Translations under genes and position numbers: made by a program
Notes under the pieces: generated by a model
The model's database searches: none
What the model was told of the DNA's origin: nothing
The model's input: only the letters and a program-made list of their open reading frames with translations
Part shown: positions 25,759 through 34,726 of the stretch, piece after piece
How the letters are laid out: the number at the start of each line of letters is the position of its first letter
How positions within the stretch are numbered: the first letter of the stretch is position 1
Source: Salinimicrobium sp963739625
GTDB lineage: Bacteria; Bacteroidota; Bacteroidia; Flavobacteriales; Flavobacteriaceae
Assembly (NCBI GenBank): GCA_963739625.1
Contig: CAVUAU010000012.1
Location: forward strand, 1 to 64,000
Direction of reading: 5' to 3'
DNA: 64,000 nucleotides

Positions 25759-27081
25759 TTGAACACTAAGAAAATAAGCTCTTTGCTGTCTCAGCTCTCG
25801 CTCCTTACGGCTTTGGTGCTCTTCGTGTCCTGTTCCCCGACGAGGCAGTTTGCCCATGATCTTGAAAATCAGATAGACACTTCTCCGGTGTTTCAAAATT
25901 CCTTTACCGGTTTTGCCGTTTACGACCCCGTAAAAAAGAAGATGCTCATTAGCCATAATGCTGAGAGATTTTTTGTGCCGGCGTCTAACATGAAACTGTT
26001 TACTTTTTATACCGCTCATAAAATTTTAGGTGATTCTGTAGCAGGAATAAGGTACAGGATCAACAAGGATTCTCTAATTTTTTCAGGCACCGGCGACCCT
26101 TCCTTTCTCAATCCCGCTCTGCCGGAATCAAGGGTCTTTGATTTCTTAAAAACATCCGACAAAAACCTTTTCTACCAACCTGCAGCTTTTTCTGAAGAGG
26201 CTTTGGGACCCGGCTGGGCCTGGGACGATTATAACTACGGATTTTCTGCGGAAAGATCTCAATTTCCCATTTTCGGAAATCTTGCAACCTTCCACTTTTC
26301 TGAAGCAGGAAAACTGCTGCAGGTGGTGCCAGAAGTATTTCGGGATTCAATAATGCCTTCCGAAGATCCTGATGGATCAAGAGTAAAGCGTAAAGCAGAC
26401 AGGAATCTTTTTCAAATTTCGGAAAGGCCAAAAAAAGACAGCCTTCAAAAAGTGCCTTTTGGAACCTCTCCGGAATTAACGCTGCAGCTGCTGCAGGATA
26501 CCCTGAACAAAAGCATCTTTTTGCTTCCGAAGAAAGCTGTTATAAAACCTGAAAAAGTGATCTATTCGGTTCCTACGGACAGCCTGTATAAAAAAATGCT
26601 GCAGGACAGCGACAACTTCATCGCCGAACAGCTGCTGCTGCTGGCATCGGGGGAAATTTCAGACAGCCTGAGCAGCAAAACGATTATTGAGTTCTCAAAA
26701 ATGACATTTTTGGAAGACCTTCAAGATGCGCCCGAATGGGTAGACGCTTCGGGTCTTTCCCGTTACAACCTCGTCACTCCGCGCAGTATGGTTGCGCTGC
26801 TTGAAAAGATTAAAACCGATACAGGAACAGAGAAACTCTTCAGCTTACTGCCTGCCGGCGGCAAGTCGGGCACTATAAAAGATCTTTTTAAAGCTCCGCA
26901 GCCATATGTGTACGCAAAATCGGGTTCTATGAGCAATATCTACAACCTAAGCGGCTATTTGGTCACAAAAAGCGGAAAAATTCTCATCTTTAGCTTCATG
27001 AACAACAATTTCACCGGCTCTTCTTCAGTTTTAAAAGCAGAGATAGAGCAAATACTCATGCAGGTAAGGAACAAATATTAG
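25759..27081 (+). CDS. dacB: D-alanyl-D-alanine carboxypeptidase/endopeptidase (PBP4/DacB, peptidase S13)
   Basis: Periplasmic penicillin-binding enzyme that trims or cuts peptidoglycan peptide bridges. About 440 residues. The three active-site motifs of the serine D,D-peptidases are visible: SNMK in FFVPASNMKLF (SxxK), SDN in LQDSDNFIAEQ (SxN) and KSG in YVYAKSGSMSN (KTG type). The start is uncertain: TTG at 25759 gives a lipoprotein signal (MNTKKISSLLSQ...LFVSCSPT) and lies behind a -7 box, whereas the longer frame from 25690 begins before that box. The next gene, an L,D-carboxypeptidase, starts three bases after the stop, so two peptidoglycan-trimming enzymes share a transcript. A copy of the dispersed palindrome lies inside this coding region. 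Confidence 0.9.
   Translation: MNTKKISSLLSQLSLLTALVLFVSCSPTRQFAHDLENQIDTSPVFQNSFTGFAVYDPVKKKMLISHNAERFFVPASNMKLFTFYTAHKILGDSVAGIRYRINKDSLIFSGTGDPSFLNPALPESRVFDFLKTSDKNLFYQPAAFSEEALGPGWAWDDYNYGFSAERSQFPIFGNLATFHFSEAGKLLQVVPEVFRDSIMPSEDPDGSRVKRKADRNLFQISERPKKDSLQKVPFGTSPELTLQLLQDTLNKSIFLLPKKAVIKPEKVIYSVPTDSLYKKMLQDSDNFIAEQLLLLASGEISDSLSSKTIIEFSKMTFLEDLQDAPEWVDASGLSRYNLVTPRSMVALLEKIKTDTGTEKLFSLLPAGGKSGTIKDLFKAPQPYVYAKSGSMSNIYNLSGYLVTKSGKILIFSFMNNNFTGSSSVLKAEIEQILMQVRNKY
26696..26712. repeat. Exact copy of the dispersed palindrome inside dacB
   Basis: CAAAAATGACATTTTTG, identical to 4898-4914, here within codons for FSKMTFLED. The reading frame is intact across it. Confidence 0.85.
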
Positions 27082-27084
27082 CGT

Positions 27085-28140
27085 ATGGAAAGAAGGAGAT
27101 TTATTCAAAATATAGGTATTGGCAGTCTTGCGCTGCCGCTTAATTTTTACGGCGGAAATAGTGTCGAACAATCTGCTTTTTCCGAAGATATTATTCTACC
27201 GGAAGGCTTGCAGGAAGGTGACACCATAGGTATAATAAGCCCTGCAGGTGCCATTTTTGAGACTGAACCTTACGAGATCGCCCGGGAATCTTTTGAGGCC
27301 CTTGGCCTGAAGGTGAAATTTGGAGAATTCACAAAGAGCAGGTATGGGCATCTCGCCGGCACCGATGAAGAAAGAGCTGAAGAACTTATGCAGATGTTTC
27401 GGGACACCGAAGTTAAAGCCATTATTGCCCTTCGTGGCGGCTCGGGCGCGGCAAGGATCCTCGACAGGCTCGACTACGAGGTCATCAGGAAAAATCCGAA
27501 GATCTTCATGGGCTACAGCGATATTACCGCGCTGCACCTGGCCATTCACAAAAAGACCGGTCTGGTCACCTTTCATGGGCCGGTGGCTGTCTCCACCTGG
27601 AATTCGTTCTCCACAAACTACTTTAAAAAGCTCTTTTTTGAGAGGGAAGCCGTGGAATACAGCAATCCAACTAATAAGGGCGATGAACTCACTCAAACCA
27701 GCAACCGCATTCGCACAATAACTCCCGGCACGGCCACAGGCAGGCTGCTTGGCGGCAATCTTTCGGTGCTCACGGGAATTATGGGTACTCCTTATTTTCC
27801 AGAAGACTGGAAAGGTAAGATCCTGTACATTGAAGAGATTGGCGAAAAGATCTATGCGGTGGACCGTATGATGACCCAGCTGCAGCTGGGCGGCGTGCTG
27901 GAACAAATCTCGGGTTTTATCTTTGGCAAATGCAACGACTGCGAGCCCGGCGGCAGCGGTTACGGCTCTCTCACTTTTGAGGAAGTAATAGACCATTACA
28001 TCAAACCTCTTAATATTCCGGCATTCTCGGGCGCCATGATAGGCCATATCGACGATAACGCGACCATTCCCAATGGTATAGAGGCCGAGATGGATGCCGA
28101 AAAGGGAACTTTTAAACTCCTAAGGCCGGCTGTTAAATAG
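27085..28140 (+). CDS. ldcA: Muramoyltetrapeptide L,D-carboxypeptidase (peptidase S66), probable Tat substrate
   Basis: Serine peptidase that removes the terminal D-Ala from peptidoglycan tetrapeptides in recycling. 351 residues. The family segments GDTIGIISPAGAIFETEPYE, ALRGGSGAARILDRLDYEVI (near the nucleophile in the GGxGA region), FMGYSDITALHLAI, TFHGPVAVSTW and the acidic ILYIEEIGEKIYAVDRM are all present. The N-terminus MERRRFIQNIGIGSLALPL looks like a twin-arginine signal, unlike cytoplasmic LdcA of E. coli, so I infer a periplasmic enzyme. Starts three bases after dacB. Confidence 0.92.
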   Translation: MERRRFIQNIGIGSLALPLNFYGGNSVEQSAFSEDIILPEGLQEGDTIGIISPAGAIFETEPYEIARESFEALGLKVKFGEFTKSRYGHLAGTDEERAEELMQMFRDTEVKAIIALRGGSGAARILDRLDYEVIRKNPKIFMGYSDITALHLAIHKKTGLVTFHGPVAVSTWNSFSTNYFKKLFFEREAVEYSNPTNKGDELTQTSNRIRTITPGTATGRLLGGNLSVLTGIMGTPYFPEDWKGKILYIEEIGEKIYAVDRMMTQLQLGGVLEQISGFIFGKCNDCEPGGSGYGSLTFEEVIDHYIKPLNIPAFSGAMIGHIDDNATIPNGIEAEMDAEKGTFKLLRPAVK

Positions 28141-28212
28141 ATTTTAAGCCATTCCTGCGGAAGAAAAAACGGGCAGTTCGCCCACAATTCTTACTTTTAT
28201 AAAAAAATTGAG

Positions 28213-29733
28213 GTGTTCGAAAAACAGCATTTTATAGACAGTATTTCTTCGGGGTATCAAACCAAAGGCGACTATATCTATTTAGGCGCGGCAATGCATG
28301 AGGGAGAGGTTTTCCCTGAAGCCGCCGTAAAAGTGCCGTTGAAAACCATGAACCGCCACGGCCTCATTGCAGGCGCCACGGGCACCGGAAAATCGAAGAC
28401 CTTACAGATCCTTGCCGAAAATCTCTCTCAAAAAGGGGTGCCGGTGCTATTGATGGACGTCAAGGGCGACCTTAGCGGAGTGGCAAAACCTTCGGAAGGA
28501 GCTGATTTTATCCTTGAACGGCATAAAAAACTGGACTTCCCTTTTGAGGCCACGGGTTCGCCGGTGGAGATCCTCAGCCTTTCAGAAGAAGGCGGAATAA
28601 GATTGAGAGCGACAGTAAGTGAATTTGGGCCGGTGCTTTTGTCCCGAATCCTTGAACTTTCTGACGCACAAACGGGTATCATTTCCATTATTTTTAAATA
28701 CTGTGATGACAAACAGTTGCCCCTGCTCGACCTCAAGGACCTTAAAAAGATCCTTCAGTATTCAACCGAAGAAGGTAAGGAGGAATTTGAAAAAGAATAC
28801 GGCCGCATCTCCTCTGCCTCTACCGGGGCGATCTTAAGAAAGATCGTTTCCCTGGAACAACAGGGCGCCGATCTTTTCTTTGGCGAGCGCTCCTTTGAGG
28901 TGGAAGATCTTACCCGAAAAGACGCCAACGGTCACGGCTACATAAATATCCTGCGGCTTACAGATATACAGGACAGGCCAAAACTGTTCTCCACATTTAT
29001 GCTGAGCCTGCTTGCGGAGATCTACAGCAGTTTTCCCGAAAAAGGAGATCTCGAGAAACCTGAACTGGTGCTGTTCATAGATGAAGCTCATCTAATTTTT
29101 CAGGAAGCTTCAGATGCGCTGATGAACCAGATCGAGAGCATAGTAAAACTCATTAGATCAAAAGGCGTTGGCTTGTATTTTGTTACCCAAAATCCTGCAG
29201 ATGTTCCCGCGGAAGTATTGGGGCAACTGGGATTGAAAATTCAGCATGCACTGCGGGCTTTTACGGCTAAAGACCGGAAGGCGATAAAACTGGCAGCAGA
29301 AAATTATCCGCTTTCAGAATTTTATGATACCAAAAATGAGCTCACTACGTTAGGAATTGGTGAAGCCATGGTTTCGGCGCTTGATGAGAAAGGAAGACCT
29401 GCTCCCCTGGCAGCGACTATGCTACGCGCTCCCATGAGCCGAATGGACGTCTTGACAACTTCAGAATTAGAGGAAATCATTTCGGCTTCAGCATTAAGAG
29501 AAAAGTACAACACAACCATTGACAGGGAAAGTGCATACGAGATCCTGACCGGTAAAATTGAAAAAGCAGACGCAGCAGATGCCCGGGAAAAGGCAAAAAA
29601 AGAACGTCAAAAGGTGGAAAGAACTTCAACACGCCGCAGTTCTAATGATCCCCAAAAGGCAATTATAAAAGTACTCACCAGCGCTACCTTCATTAGAGGT
29701 GTGATGGGTGTGCTCAACAAATTAATGAAGTAA
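28213..29733 (+). CDS. HerA-like ATPase, DUF853 family
   Basis: A 506-residue P-loop ATPase of the FtsK/HerA superfamily, labelled DUF853 or HerA-type DNA helicase C-terminal domain. Walker A is GATGTGKSKTLQ (about residues 55-65), Walker B is LVLFIDEAHLIF (about 288-298) and the sensor-like YFVTQNPADVP and DRKAIKLAAENYP follow. The start is a GTG at 28213, the first start codon before the conserved MHEGEVFPEA region. The last 60 residues are charged and Arg/Lys-rich. Members are thought to act in DNA handling, but no role is established. It stands 73 bp behind ldcA and 15 bp before a lipoprotein gene. Confidence 0.9.
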   Translation: MFEKQHFIDSISSGYQTKGDYIYLGAAMHEGEVFPEAAVKVPLKTMNRHGLIAGATGTGKSKTLQILAENLSQKGVPVLLMDVKGDLSGVAKPSEGADFILERHKKLDFPFEATGSPVEILSLSEEGGIRLRATVSEFGPVLLSRILELSDAQTGIISIIFKYCDDKQLPLLDLKDLKKILQYSTEEGKEEFEKEYGRISSASTGAILRKIVSLEQQGADLFFGERSFEVEDLTRKDANGHGYINILRLTDIQDRPKLFSTFMLSLLAEIYSSFPEKGDLEKPELVLFIDEAHLIFQEASDALMNQIESIVKLIRSKGVGLYFVTQNPADVPAEVLGQLGLKIQHALRAFTAKDRKAIKLAAENYPLSEFYDTKNELTTLGIGEAMVSALDEKGRPAPLAATMLRAPMSRMDVLTTSELEEIISASALREKYNTTIDRESAYEILTGKIEKADAADAREKAKKERQKVERTSTRRSSNDPQKAIIKVLTSATFIRGVMGVLNKLMK

Positions 29734-29748
29734 TTACCCCCAAAAATC

Positions 29749-30303
29749 ATGAGAAAAAGTTTTTCAGTCCTACTCCTTAGCTCAATTTTCTTTTTATCCT
29801 GCGAAAAAGAGCAGGATCCATACCTCATTAGCCAGAACAGCATTGGCAGATTGACCAAAGATGTCAAAATAAGTGAACTGGATTCGGTTTTTGCCGAAGA
29901 TTCAATTGTAAAGCAGGTAAGTGACGGCGAGATCTTTAAAAAAAGTAATGAGATCGAGGTCTTCGATAAATCCGGAAAAAAGCTGTTATTGTTAGAGCCC
30001 GTACAGGCCTTTGATTCTACCAGCACCGTGGGATTTGTGCAGGTGCTCGATTCCCGGTACAAAACAGCAAAAGGCCTGGGACCGGAAAGCACTTTTAAGG
30101 ACATTGTGGAGAACTACAACATCTCCAGGATTGAAAACACCTTAAGCGCCGCAGTGATCTTTATCGACGACATCAATGTGTATGTGACCATTGACAAAAA
30201 GCAACTGCCGGCAGAGCTAAGATATGATACCCAGGCGCGGATACAGGCCTCACAAATACCTGACAATGCAAAGATCAAGTACTTCATGATCGACTGGGAT
30301 TAA
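29749..30303 (+). CDS. Uncharacterised lipoprotein
   Basis: A 184-residue exported protein with a lipoprotein signal (MRKSFSVLLLSSIFFLSCEKE, Cys at residue 18). The mature part has no motif I can place in a characterised family; it is mixed alpha/beta in composition and contains VGFVQVLDSRYKTAKGLGPESTFKDIVENY, which suggests a small folded periplasmic domain with two related halves. Conservation in Flavobacteriia is likely but not checked. It lies 15 bp behind the HerA-like ATPase gene and 36 bp before the pseudouridine synthase gene. Confidence 0.75.
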   Translation: MRKSFSVLLLSSIFFLSCEKEQDPYLISQNSIGRLTKDVKISELDSVFAEDSIVKQVSDGEIFKKSNEIEVFDKSGKKLLLLEPVQAFDSTSTVGFVQVLDSRYKTAKGLGPESTFKDIVENYNISRIENTLSAAVIFIDDINVYVTIDKKQLPAELRYDTQARIQASQIPDNAKIKYFMIDWD

Positions 30304-30313
30304 TTACAGCTCT

Positions 30314-30327
30314 CAAAAATGACATTT
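30314..30327. repeat. Partial copy of the dispersed palindrome
   Basis: CAAAAATGACATTT(T)AA matches 14-15 of the 17 positions, 11 bp behind a stop codon and 13 bp before the next gene start. Confidence 0.6.
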
Positions 30328-30339
30328 TAAAACTCTCTT

Positions 30340-31206
30340 ATGGCTTCTGAAAATCTCACCCGACTCAACAAATACCTCAGCGAAGTAGGCTATTGCTCCC
30401 GCCGCAAGGCCGATGCGCTCATTGAGCAGGGAAGGGTGACCATTAATGGGGAAGTCCCGGAAATGGGAACCAAAGTTGCCCCGAACGATGAAGTTAGGGT
30501 GAATGGAGAATTGATCACCCCATCAAAAAAGGATAACGTTTATCTTGCTTTTAACAAGCCCGTGGGAATTGTATGTACCACAAATAAGAAGGAGAAGAAA
30601 AACATTGTAGACTATATCAACTATCCAACCCGAATTTTTCCCATTGGGAGACTCGATAAACCCAGTGAGGGCCTTATCCTGTTGACCGATGACGGGGATA
30701 TTGTGAACAAGATCCTGCGGGCACGCAACAATCACGAAAAAGAATACATCGTCACGGTTGACCGGCTTATCAATCCCGATTTCATCGAGAGAATGTCTAA
30801 CGGAATTCCCATTTTAGACACCGTTACCCGTAAATGCGAGGTGGAGCAAATAAGCAAATTTGTTTTCAGGATCGTGCTCACCCAGGGCCTCAACAGGCAG
30901 ATACGCAGAATGTGTGAATACCTGGGATATGAGGTGGTGAAACTAAAACGCATCAGGATCATGAATATTGAACTTGATGTCCCCGTTGGCCAGTACCGAC
31001 ATTTGACTTCCGAAGAACTGGAAAAGCTCGAAAAGTTGACGATGGATTCTACGAAGACAAAAGAGGCTTCCCTTTCTTCTCCCGGCACTCCGGAAAAAAC
31101 TCCTTCAGAAAAAAGAACTTCAGAAAAAAAAACCTCCTTCCGGCCTGCTTCCTCTAAAAAACCTTCAACGTTTAAGAAGATCAATAGGCGAAAAAAGGAA
31201 TCTTAA
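30340..31206 (+). CDS. rluF: 23S rRNA pseudouridine synthase, RluF/RsuA-type
   Basis: Converts a specific uridine in rRNA to pseudouridine. 288 residues: an N-terminal S4 RNA-binding domain (LTRLNKYLSEVGYCSRRKADALIEQGRVTING), then the catalytic domain with the active-site Asp in FPIGRLDKPSEGLILLTDDGD, and the RsuA/RluBEF motif LTQGLNRQIRRMCEYLGYEVVKLKRIRI. The last 55 residues are a low-complexity Ser/Lys/Pro tail, not needed for the fold and typical of lineage-specific extensions. Membership of the RsuA/RluB/E/F group is firm; the exact uridine (RluF type) is inferred from similarity of the catalytic region. Confidence 0.88.
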   Translation: MASENLTRLNKYLSEVGYCSRRKADALIEQGRVTINGEVPEMGTKVAPNDEVRVNGELITPSKKDNVYLAFNKPVGIVCTTNKKEKKNIVDYINYPTRIFPIGRLDKPSEGLILLTDDGDIVNKILRARNNHEKEYIVTVDRLINPDFIERMSNGIPILDTVTRKCEVEQISKFVFRIVLTQGLNRQIRRMCEYLGYEVVKLKRIRIMNIELDVPVGQYRHLTSEELEKLEKLTMDSTKTKEASLSSPGTPEKTPSEKRTSEKKTSFRPASSKKPSTFKKINRRKKES

Positions 31207-31255
31207 CAAAGACTTAAGCGATATTTTAAGAATCTCTGCCTATTTTTAAATAAAA

Positions 31256-31492
31256 ATGGGAAACAGGATCAAAGACGAAGACAAATACGAGGCGCTTCGC
31301 GACGAGGGCGCAAGTAAAGAAAAGGCGGCCAGAATCGCCAATTCTTCCAATTCAGGGAAAAAAGGCGGTCACGCCGAAAAATACGAAGACCGTACCAAGG
31401 AGGAGCTATATAATAAAGCAAAGGAAGTTGGGATTGAAGGTCGGTCAAAAATGGATAAAAAAGAACTCATTAAAGCTTTGAGGAACCACTAA
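31256..31492 (+). CDS. Rho termination factor N-terminal-like small protein
   Basis: A 78-residue, highly charged protein. The first half (KYEALRDEGASKEKAARIANSS...GKKGGHAEKYEDRT) is a widely found short domain; the second (KEELYNKAKEVGIEGRSKMDKKELIKALRNH) is a Rho-N / SAP-like helix-loop-helix that often binds nucleic acid. Such proteins are common in Bacteroidota and many other bacteria without known function. The next gene begins right after the stop codon. Confidence 0.85.
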   Translation: MGNRIKDEDKYEALRDEGASKEKAARIANSSNSGKKGGHAEKYEDRTKEELYNKAKEVGIEGRSKMDKKELIKALRNH

Positions 31493-31918
31493 ATGCAGAA
31501 AATTCAACCCTTTCACCTGGCAGTTCCGGTAGACAACCTGGAGAAGGCCAGAAAATTTTACCGCGATACTTTAAACTGCGAAGAAGGCAGAAGCAGCGAC
31601 CATTGGGTCGATTTCAATTTCTTCGGACATCAATTTGTCATTCATTATAAGGAAGCCGAAGACAAAAGTCCCGGCGCGAGCAATCCTGTAGATGGAAAAG
31701 ATGTGCCAATTCCGCATTTTGGGGTGGTACTGGAATGGGATACTTTCTGGAGTTTTGCTGAGGACCTGAAGAACAAGGAGATAAATTTCGTCATCGAGCC
31801 CTATATAAGGTTTGAGGGAAAGGTGGGAGAGCAGGCGACGATGTTCTTTAGAGATCCTTCGGGGAACGCTTTGGAATTCAAAGCTTTTAAAGATATGAAT
31901 CAACTGTTCGCAAAATAG
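31493..31918 (+). CDS. VOC family (glyoxalase/dioxygenase-like) protein
   Basis: A 141-residue protein of the vicinal oxygen chelate fold. It shows the two-module pattern: FHLAVPVDNLEKARKFYRDTL (with a His metal-ligand position) and, after the half-way point, IPHFGVVLEWDTFWSFAEDL, then EQATMFFRDPSGNALEFKAF, where the final Glu is the usual metal ligand. Enzyme type and substrate cannot be told from sequence. The ATG follows directly on the stop of the Rho-N gene, so they are cotranscribed. Confidence 0.88.
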   Translation: MQKIQPFHLAVPVDNLEKARKFYRDTLNCEEGRSSDHWVDFNFFGHQFVIHYKEAEDKSPGASNPVDGKDVPIPHFGVVLEWDTFWSFAEDLKNKEINFVIEPYIRFEGKVGEQATMFFRDPSGNALEFKAFKDMNQLFAK

Positions 31919-31929
31919 CACCAAAAGGC

Positions 31930-32949
31930 ATGAACAGATTAAATCCTTCCCTGGTAAGGCAACTTTTTGTACTGCTACTCATCCTGTTCCTGCTGGTTTT
32001 GATCTTTCGGGAGATCATCCCCTACCTCTCCGGAGTTCTTGGGGCGATCACCCTTCATGTGGTATTGCGAAAATATATGAACAGGCTGGTCGAGAAAGGT
32101 TGGAAACCGGTTCTGGCTTCCTCTTTCCTCATCTTCATGTCGTTTGTTGGTATCCTGGTGCCCATCTCTCTCACTGTTTTGATGCTTACGTCTAAAATAG
32201 GCAAGGCAGTGGCAAATTCAGAAAAAGTTCTGCAGGCCATCAAAGACCAGATCAATGAGGTAGAACATTTCACCGGTTACGATGTTAGTCAAAGCATTGA
32301 TTCGGCAAGGGTAGCAAACTGGATGTCGAACAACCTCCAGTCTCTGGGAGTAGGAACCTTTAATGCCTTTATCTCTATTGGCATCATGTATTTTATGCTC
32401 TATTATATGCTCATGAACCGGCACCAGTTAAAAGGCATGGTGATCTCTTATATTCCTTTGGGAGAAGACAACTTAAAAACTATTGGAGAAGAAGGGGACG
32501 AACTGGTGAGATCAAACGCTTTGGGAATACCTTTGGTTGCTTTTTTTCAGGGAATAGTAGCTTTAATAGGCTTTTTGATTGTAGGGGTACCAGATCCTTT
32601 ATTCTGGTTTGTGATCACTGCGATTGGCGCTATGATACCCTTTATTGGCACCGCTGTTGGTATAGTGCCTGTGGCCATTCTGCTTTTTTCGCAGGGAATG
32701 GACTGGCAGGCCATGTTTATTCTCATCTACGGTTTTGTGATCGTGGGACTTACAGACAATATCCTTAGACTGTACATCTTAAACAGGCTGGCCAGTGTAC
32801 ATCCTTTGATCACTTTATTTGGAGTAGTTGTGGGGGTGCCGCTCTTCGGTTTTATAGGACTCATCTTTGGACCGTTGCTGATCTCCCTCTTTTTGCTTAT
32901 CTTAAAAATATACAAGCACGAATACGGAAAAACTGAAAACAAAATTTAA
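31930..32949 (+). CDS. AI-2E family transporter (PerM/UPF0118)
   Basis: A 339-residue inner-membrane protein with about eight helices: a hydrophobic hairpin at the N-terminus (residues 12-35), a pair around 60-85, a soluble middle (100-150) and a C-terminal bundle with VVGLTDNILRLYILNRLASVHPLITLFGVVVGVPLFGFIGLIFGPLL-type ending. The DNILRP-like and GPLL motifs define the family. Members were linked to AI-2 export and to Na+/H+ or organic ion transport; the substrate here is open. In a same-strand run with the VOC and YkvA genes. Confidence 0.88.
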   Translation: MNRLNPSLVRQLFVLLLILFLLVLIFREIIPYLSGVLGAITLHVVLRKYMNRLVEKGWKPVLASSFLIFMSFVGILVPISLTVLMLTSKIGKAVANSEKVLQAIKDQINEVEHFTGYDVSQSIDSARVANWMSNNLQSLGVGTFNAFISIGIMYFMLYYMLMNRHQLKGMVISYIPLGEDNLKTIGEEGDELVRSNALGIPLVAFFQGIVALIGFLIVGVPDPLFWFVITAIGAMIPFIGTAVGIVPVAILLFSQGMDWQAMFILIYGFVIVGLTDNILRLYILNRLASVHPLITLFGVVVGVPLFGFIGLIFGPLLISLFLLILKIYKHEYGKTENKI

Positions 32950-32961
32950 AAAACATCTGCT

Positions 32962-33363
32962 ATGTTGGAAAATGTGAAGAAGAAAATCGATGAAAAATTT
33001 GTCAAGACAGAGATCACTAAAATTGAAGATGAAGATCTTGATTTTGCCATAAAGAATGAAGCAGAGATCAACAAAAAGCTCTCGGGACAGGGCATGAAAA
33101 AATATGCCGAACTCGGTAAGATCTCCTACGGAATGCTAAAGGATTACCAAAGAGGGAAATATAAACAAACCCCCTGGTTTACGGTTGCGGCCGTAGTTTT
33201 CGCCCTGCTTTATGTATTTAATCCATTAGATATTGTCCCCGACTTTATTCCCGGGATTGGTTATGTAGATGACTTCGCCATCTTTACCATTGTGCTAAGA
33301 TTTGTACAAACAGATCTGCACTCCTACCTGGATTGGAAAATAGCCGAGAAAAAACACGCCTAA
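32962..33363 (+). CDS. DUF1232 / YkvA family membrane protein
   Basis: A 133-residue protein with a soluble N-terminal part (1-65) and one or two membrane helices. The DUF1232 signature is clear: PWFTVAAVVFALLYVFNPLDIVPDFIPGIGYVDDFAIF, here with the PLDxxPD and GYxDD motifs. Function unknown; found near membrane or stress genes. It starts 12 bp after the transporter gene. Its stop is one base from the stop of the convergent folD gene, with no terminator in between. Confidence 0.88.
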   Translation: MLENVKKKIDEKFVKTEITKIEDEDLDFAIKNEAEINKKLSGQGMKKYAELGKISYGMLKDYQRGKYKQTPWFTVAAVVFALLYVFNPLDIVPDFIPGIGYVDDFAIFTIVLRFVQTDLHSYLDWKIAEKKHA

Positions 33364-33364
33364 C

Positions 33365-34258
33365 CTATTTTTTTCCCTTTTTTGCGAGGTGAGTGGTTCT
33401 GGCCAGCAACGTGTTCTTAAGAAGCATCGCAATGGTCATGGGCCCCACTCCGCCGGGAACAGGTGTAATGTAAGAAGTCTTTTTACTTGCATTCTCGAAG
33501 TCTACATCCCCAACAATGCGGTAGCCTCTTTCCCTGTCTTCATCTGGCACACGGGTAATCCCCACGTCAATGACTACAGCGTCATCCTTGATCATTTCGG
33601 CTTTGAGGAAATTTGGAATTCCAACAGCTATAATGATGATATCGGCTTGTGAGGTAATTTGGGTAATGTTCTTTGTAAATTCATGAGTCAGCGTAACGGT
33701 GGAATTTCCCGGAAAGCCTTCGCGCCCCATGAGGATGCTCATAGGCCTGCCCACGATGTAACTTCTCCCGATCACTACTGTATGTTTTCCTTTTGTAGGA
33801 ATATCATAGCGCTCGAGAAGTTCCAGAATTCCATAAGGAGTAGCCGGAATAAAAGAAGTCATGTCTAAAGACATTTTTCCGAAGTTGGTAGGATGAAACC
33901 CGTCAACATCCTTATCCGGATCTACTGCAAGCAAGACTTTTTGGGTGTTGATCTGCGGCGGTAGTGGAAGCTGCACGATAAAACCGTCGATGTCGTCGTT
34001 CTGGTTAAGCTCTTCAATCTTTGACAGCAGCTCAAGCTCGCTGGTAGTTGAAGACATTCTGTAGAGCGAAGATTCAAAACCTACTCTTTCACAGGCTTTC
34101 ACCTTACTTGAAACATAGGTCATACTGGCCCCGTCGTTTCCTACAATAATAGCCGCAAGGTGAGGCACCTTTTCCCCACGGTCTTTCATTTTTTGAACTT
34201 CTAAAGCAATTTCATCCTTGATTTCGTTGCTTACTTTTTTTCCGTCGAGGAGAGTCAT
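33365..34258 (-). CDS. folD: Methylenetetrahydrofolate dehydrogenase / methenyltetrahydrofolate cyclohydrolase
   Basis: Bifunctional one-carbon enzyme that oxidises methylene-THF and hydrolyses methenyl-THF. 297 residues. The catalytic Lys lies in SMTYVSSKVKACERVGF (Y..K), the IDGFIVQLPLPPQI loop and DVDGFHPTNFGKMSL are intact, the NADP-binding stretch is VVIGRSYIVGRPMSILM, and the closing motif is YITPVPGGVGPMTIAMLL. A normal complete FolD. Behind its start codon, upstream on the minus strand, lie short direct repeats and a four-helix-bundle gene. Confidence 0.97.
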   Translation of the reverse strand: MTLLDGKKVSNEIKDEIALEVQKMKDRGEKVPHLAAIIVGNDGASMTYVSSKVKACERVGFESSLYRMSSTTSELELLSKIEELNQNDDIDGFIVQLPLPPQINTQKVLLAVDPDKDVDGFHPTNFGKMSLDMTSFIPATPYGILELLERYDIPTKGKHTVVIGRSYIVGRPMSILMGREGFPGNSTVTLTHEFTKNITQITSQADIIIIAVGIPNFLKAEMIKDDAVVIDVGITRVPDEDRERGYRIVGDVDFENASKKTSYITPVPGGVGPMTIAMLLKNTLLARTTHLAKKGKK

Positions 34259-34266
34259 ATTTTTTA

Positions 34267-34303
34267 GTATTCAGTGTTCAGTATTCGGTGTTCAGTATTC
34301 AGT
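34267..34303. repeat. 14-bp direct repeats (GTATTCAGTGTTCA), 2.6 copies
   Basis: Copies at 34267-34280, 34281-34294 (one mismatch) and a partial one at 34295-34303, in the short gap between folD and the four-helix-bundle gene. Confidence 0.85.
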
Positions 34304-34317
34304 TTGTTCTATAATTG

Positions 34318-34689
34318 CTATTCTTTTTTAACCCCAAATTTCCCGGGGTTGAGAATCATAAAATTTATCAATTTTCCGACTTCCTCACTTTCAGAAAGGC
34401 GTTCCTTAAAAACCTCTTCTGAAATGTATTGACATAAAAACGCATATTCGAGCCATACCTGTGTTTCGGAATTCTCGGCATCTGCATCTGTCAATTTACT
34501 CGCGAAGTGCCTGGGGTAATCTCTTTTCCTGTATGCCTCAGCAATTGCAGCAGAAACACTTCTTGATGATCTTCTAATCTGATCTGTGAGGGAATAAGTT
34601 TCTTCTTTTGGAAAACCCTTTGAAATTTCAAAGATTTCCATGGAAAGCGTAACCGATTTTTGATAGGCAAATAGATCCTGAAACTTCAC
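34318..34689 (-). CDS. Four-helix-bundle protein (S23 / 23S rRNA intervening-sequence type, TIGR02436-like)
   Basis: A 123-residue helical protein with the family pattern: FQDLFAYQKSVTLSMEIFEI, FPKEETYSLTDQIRRSSRSVSAAIAEAY, and DADAENSETQVWLEYAFLCQYI. Start is a GTG at 34689. Homologues occur inside intervening sequences of 23S rRNA genes and, as here, as solitary genes; a related protein (Avd) works with diversity-generating retroelements. No such element is seen nearby. The gene is wedged between folD and ffh and is bounded by short direct repeats on both sides (34267-34303 and 34727-34747), which suggests it arrived as a small insertion. Function unknown. Confidence 0.85.
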   Translation of the reverse strand: MKFQDLFAYQKSVTLSMEIFEISKGFPKEETYSLTDQIRRSSRSVSAAIAEAYRKRDYPRHFASKLTDADAENSETQVWLEYAFLCQYISEEVFKERLSESEEVGKLINFMILNPGKFGVKKE

Positions 34690-34726
34690 TTAAAATGATT
34701 TTGATTTTTACTGCTCACTGACCACC

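Noticed and set aside
27196..28047. 283-residue open frame on the minus strand
   Set aside because: It is the antisense shadow of ldcA, whose plus-strand product has all family motifs; the shadow has no recognisable domain.
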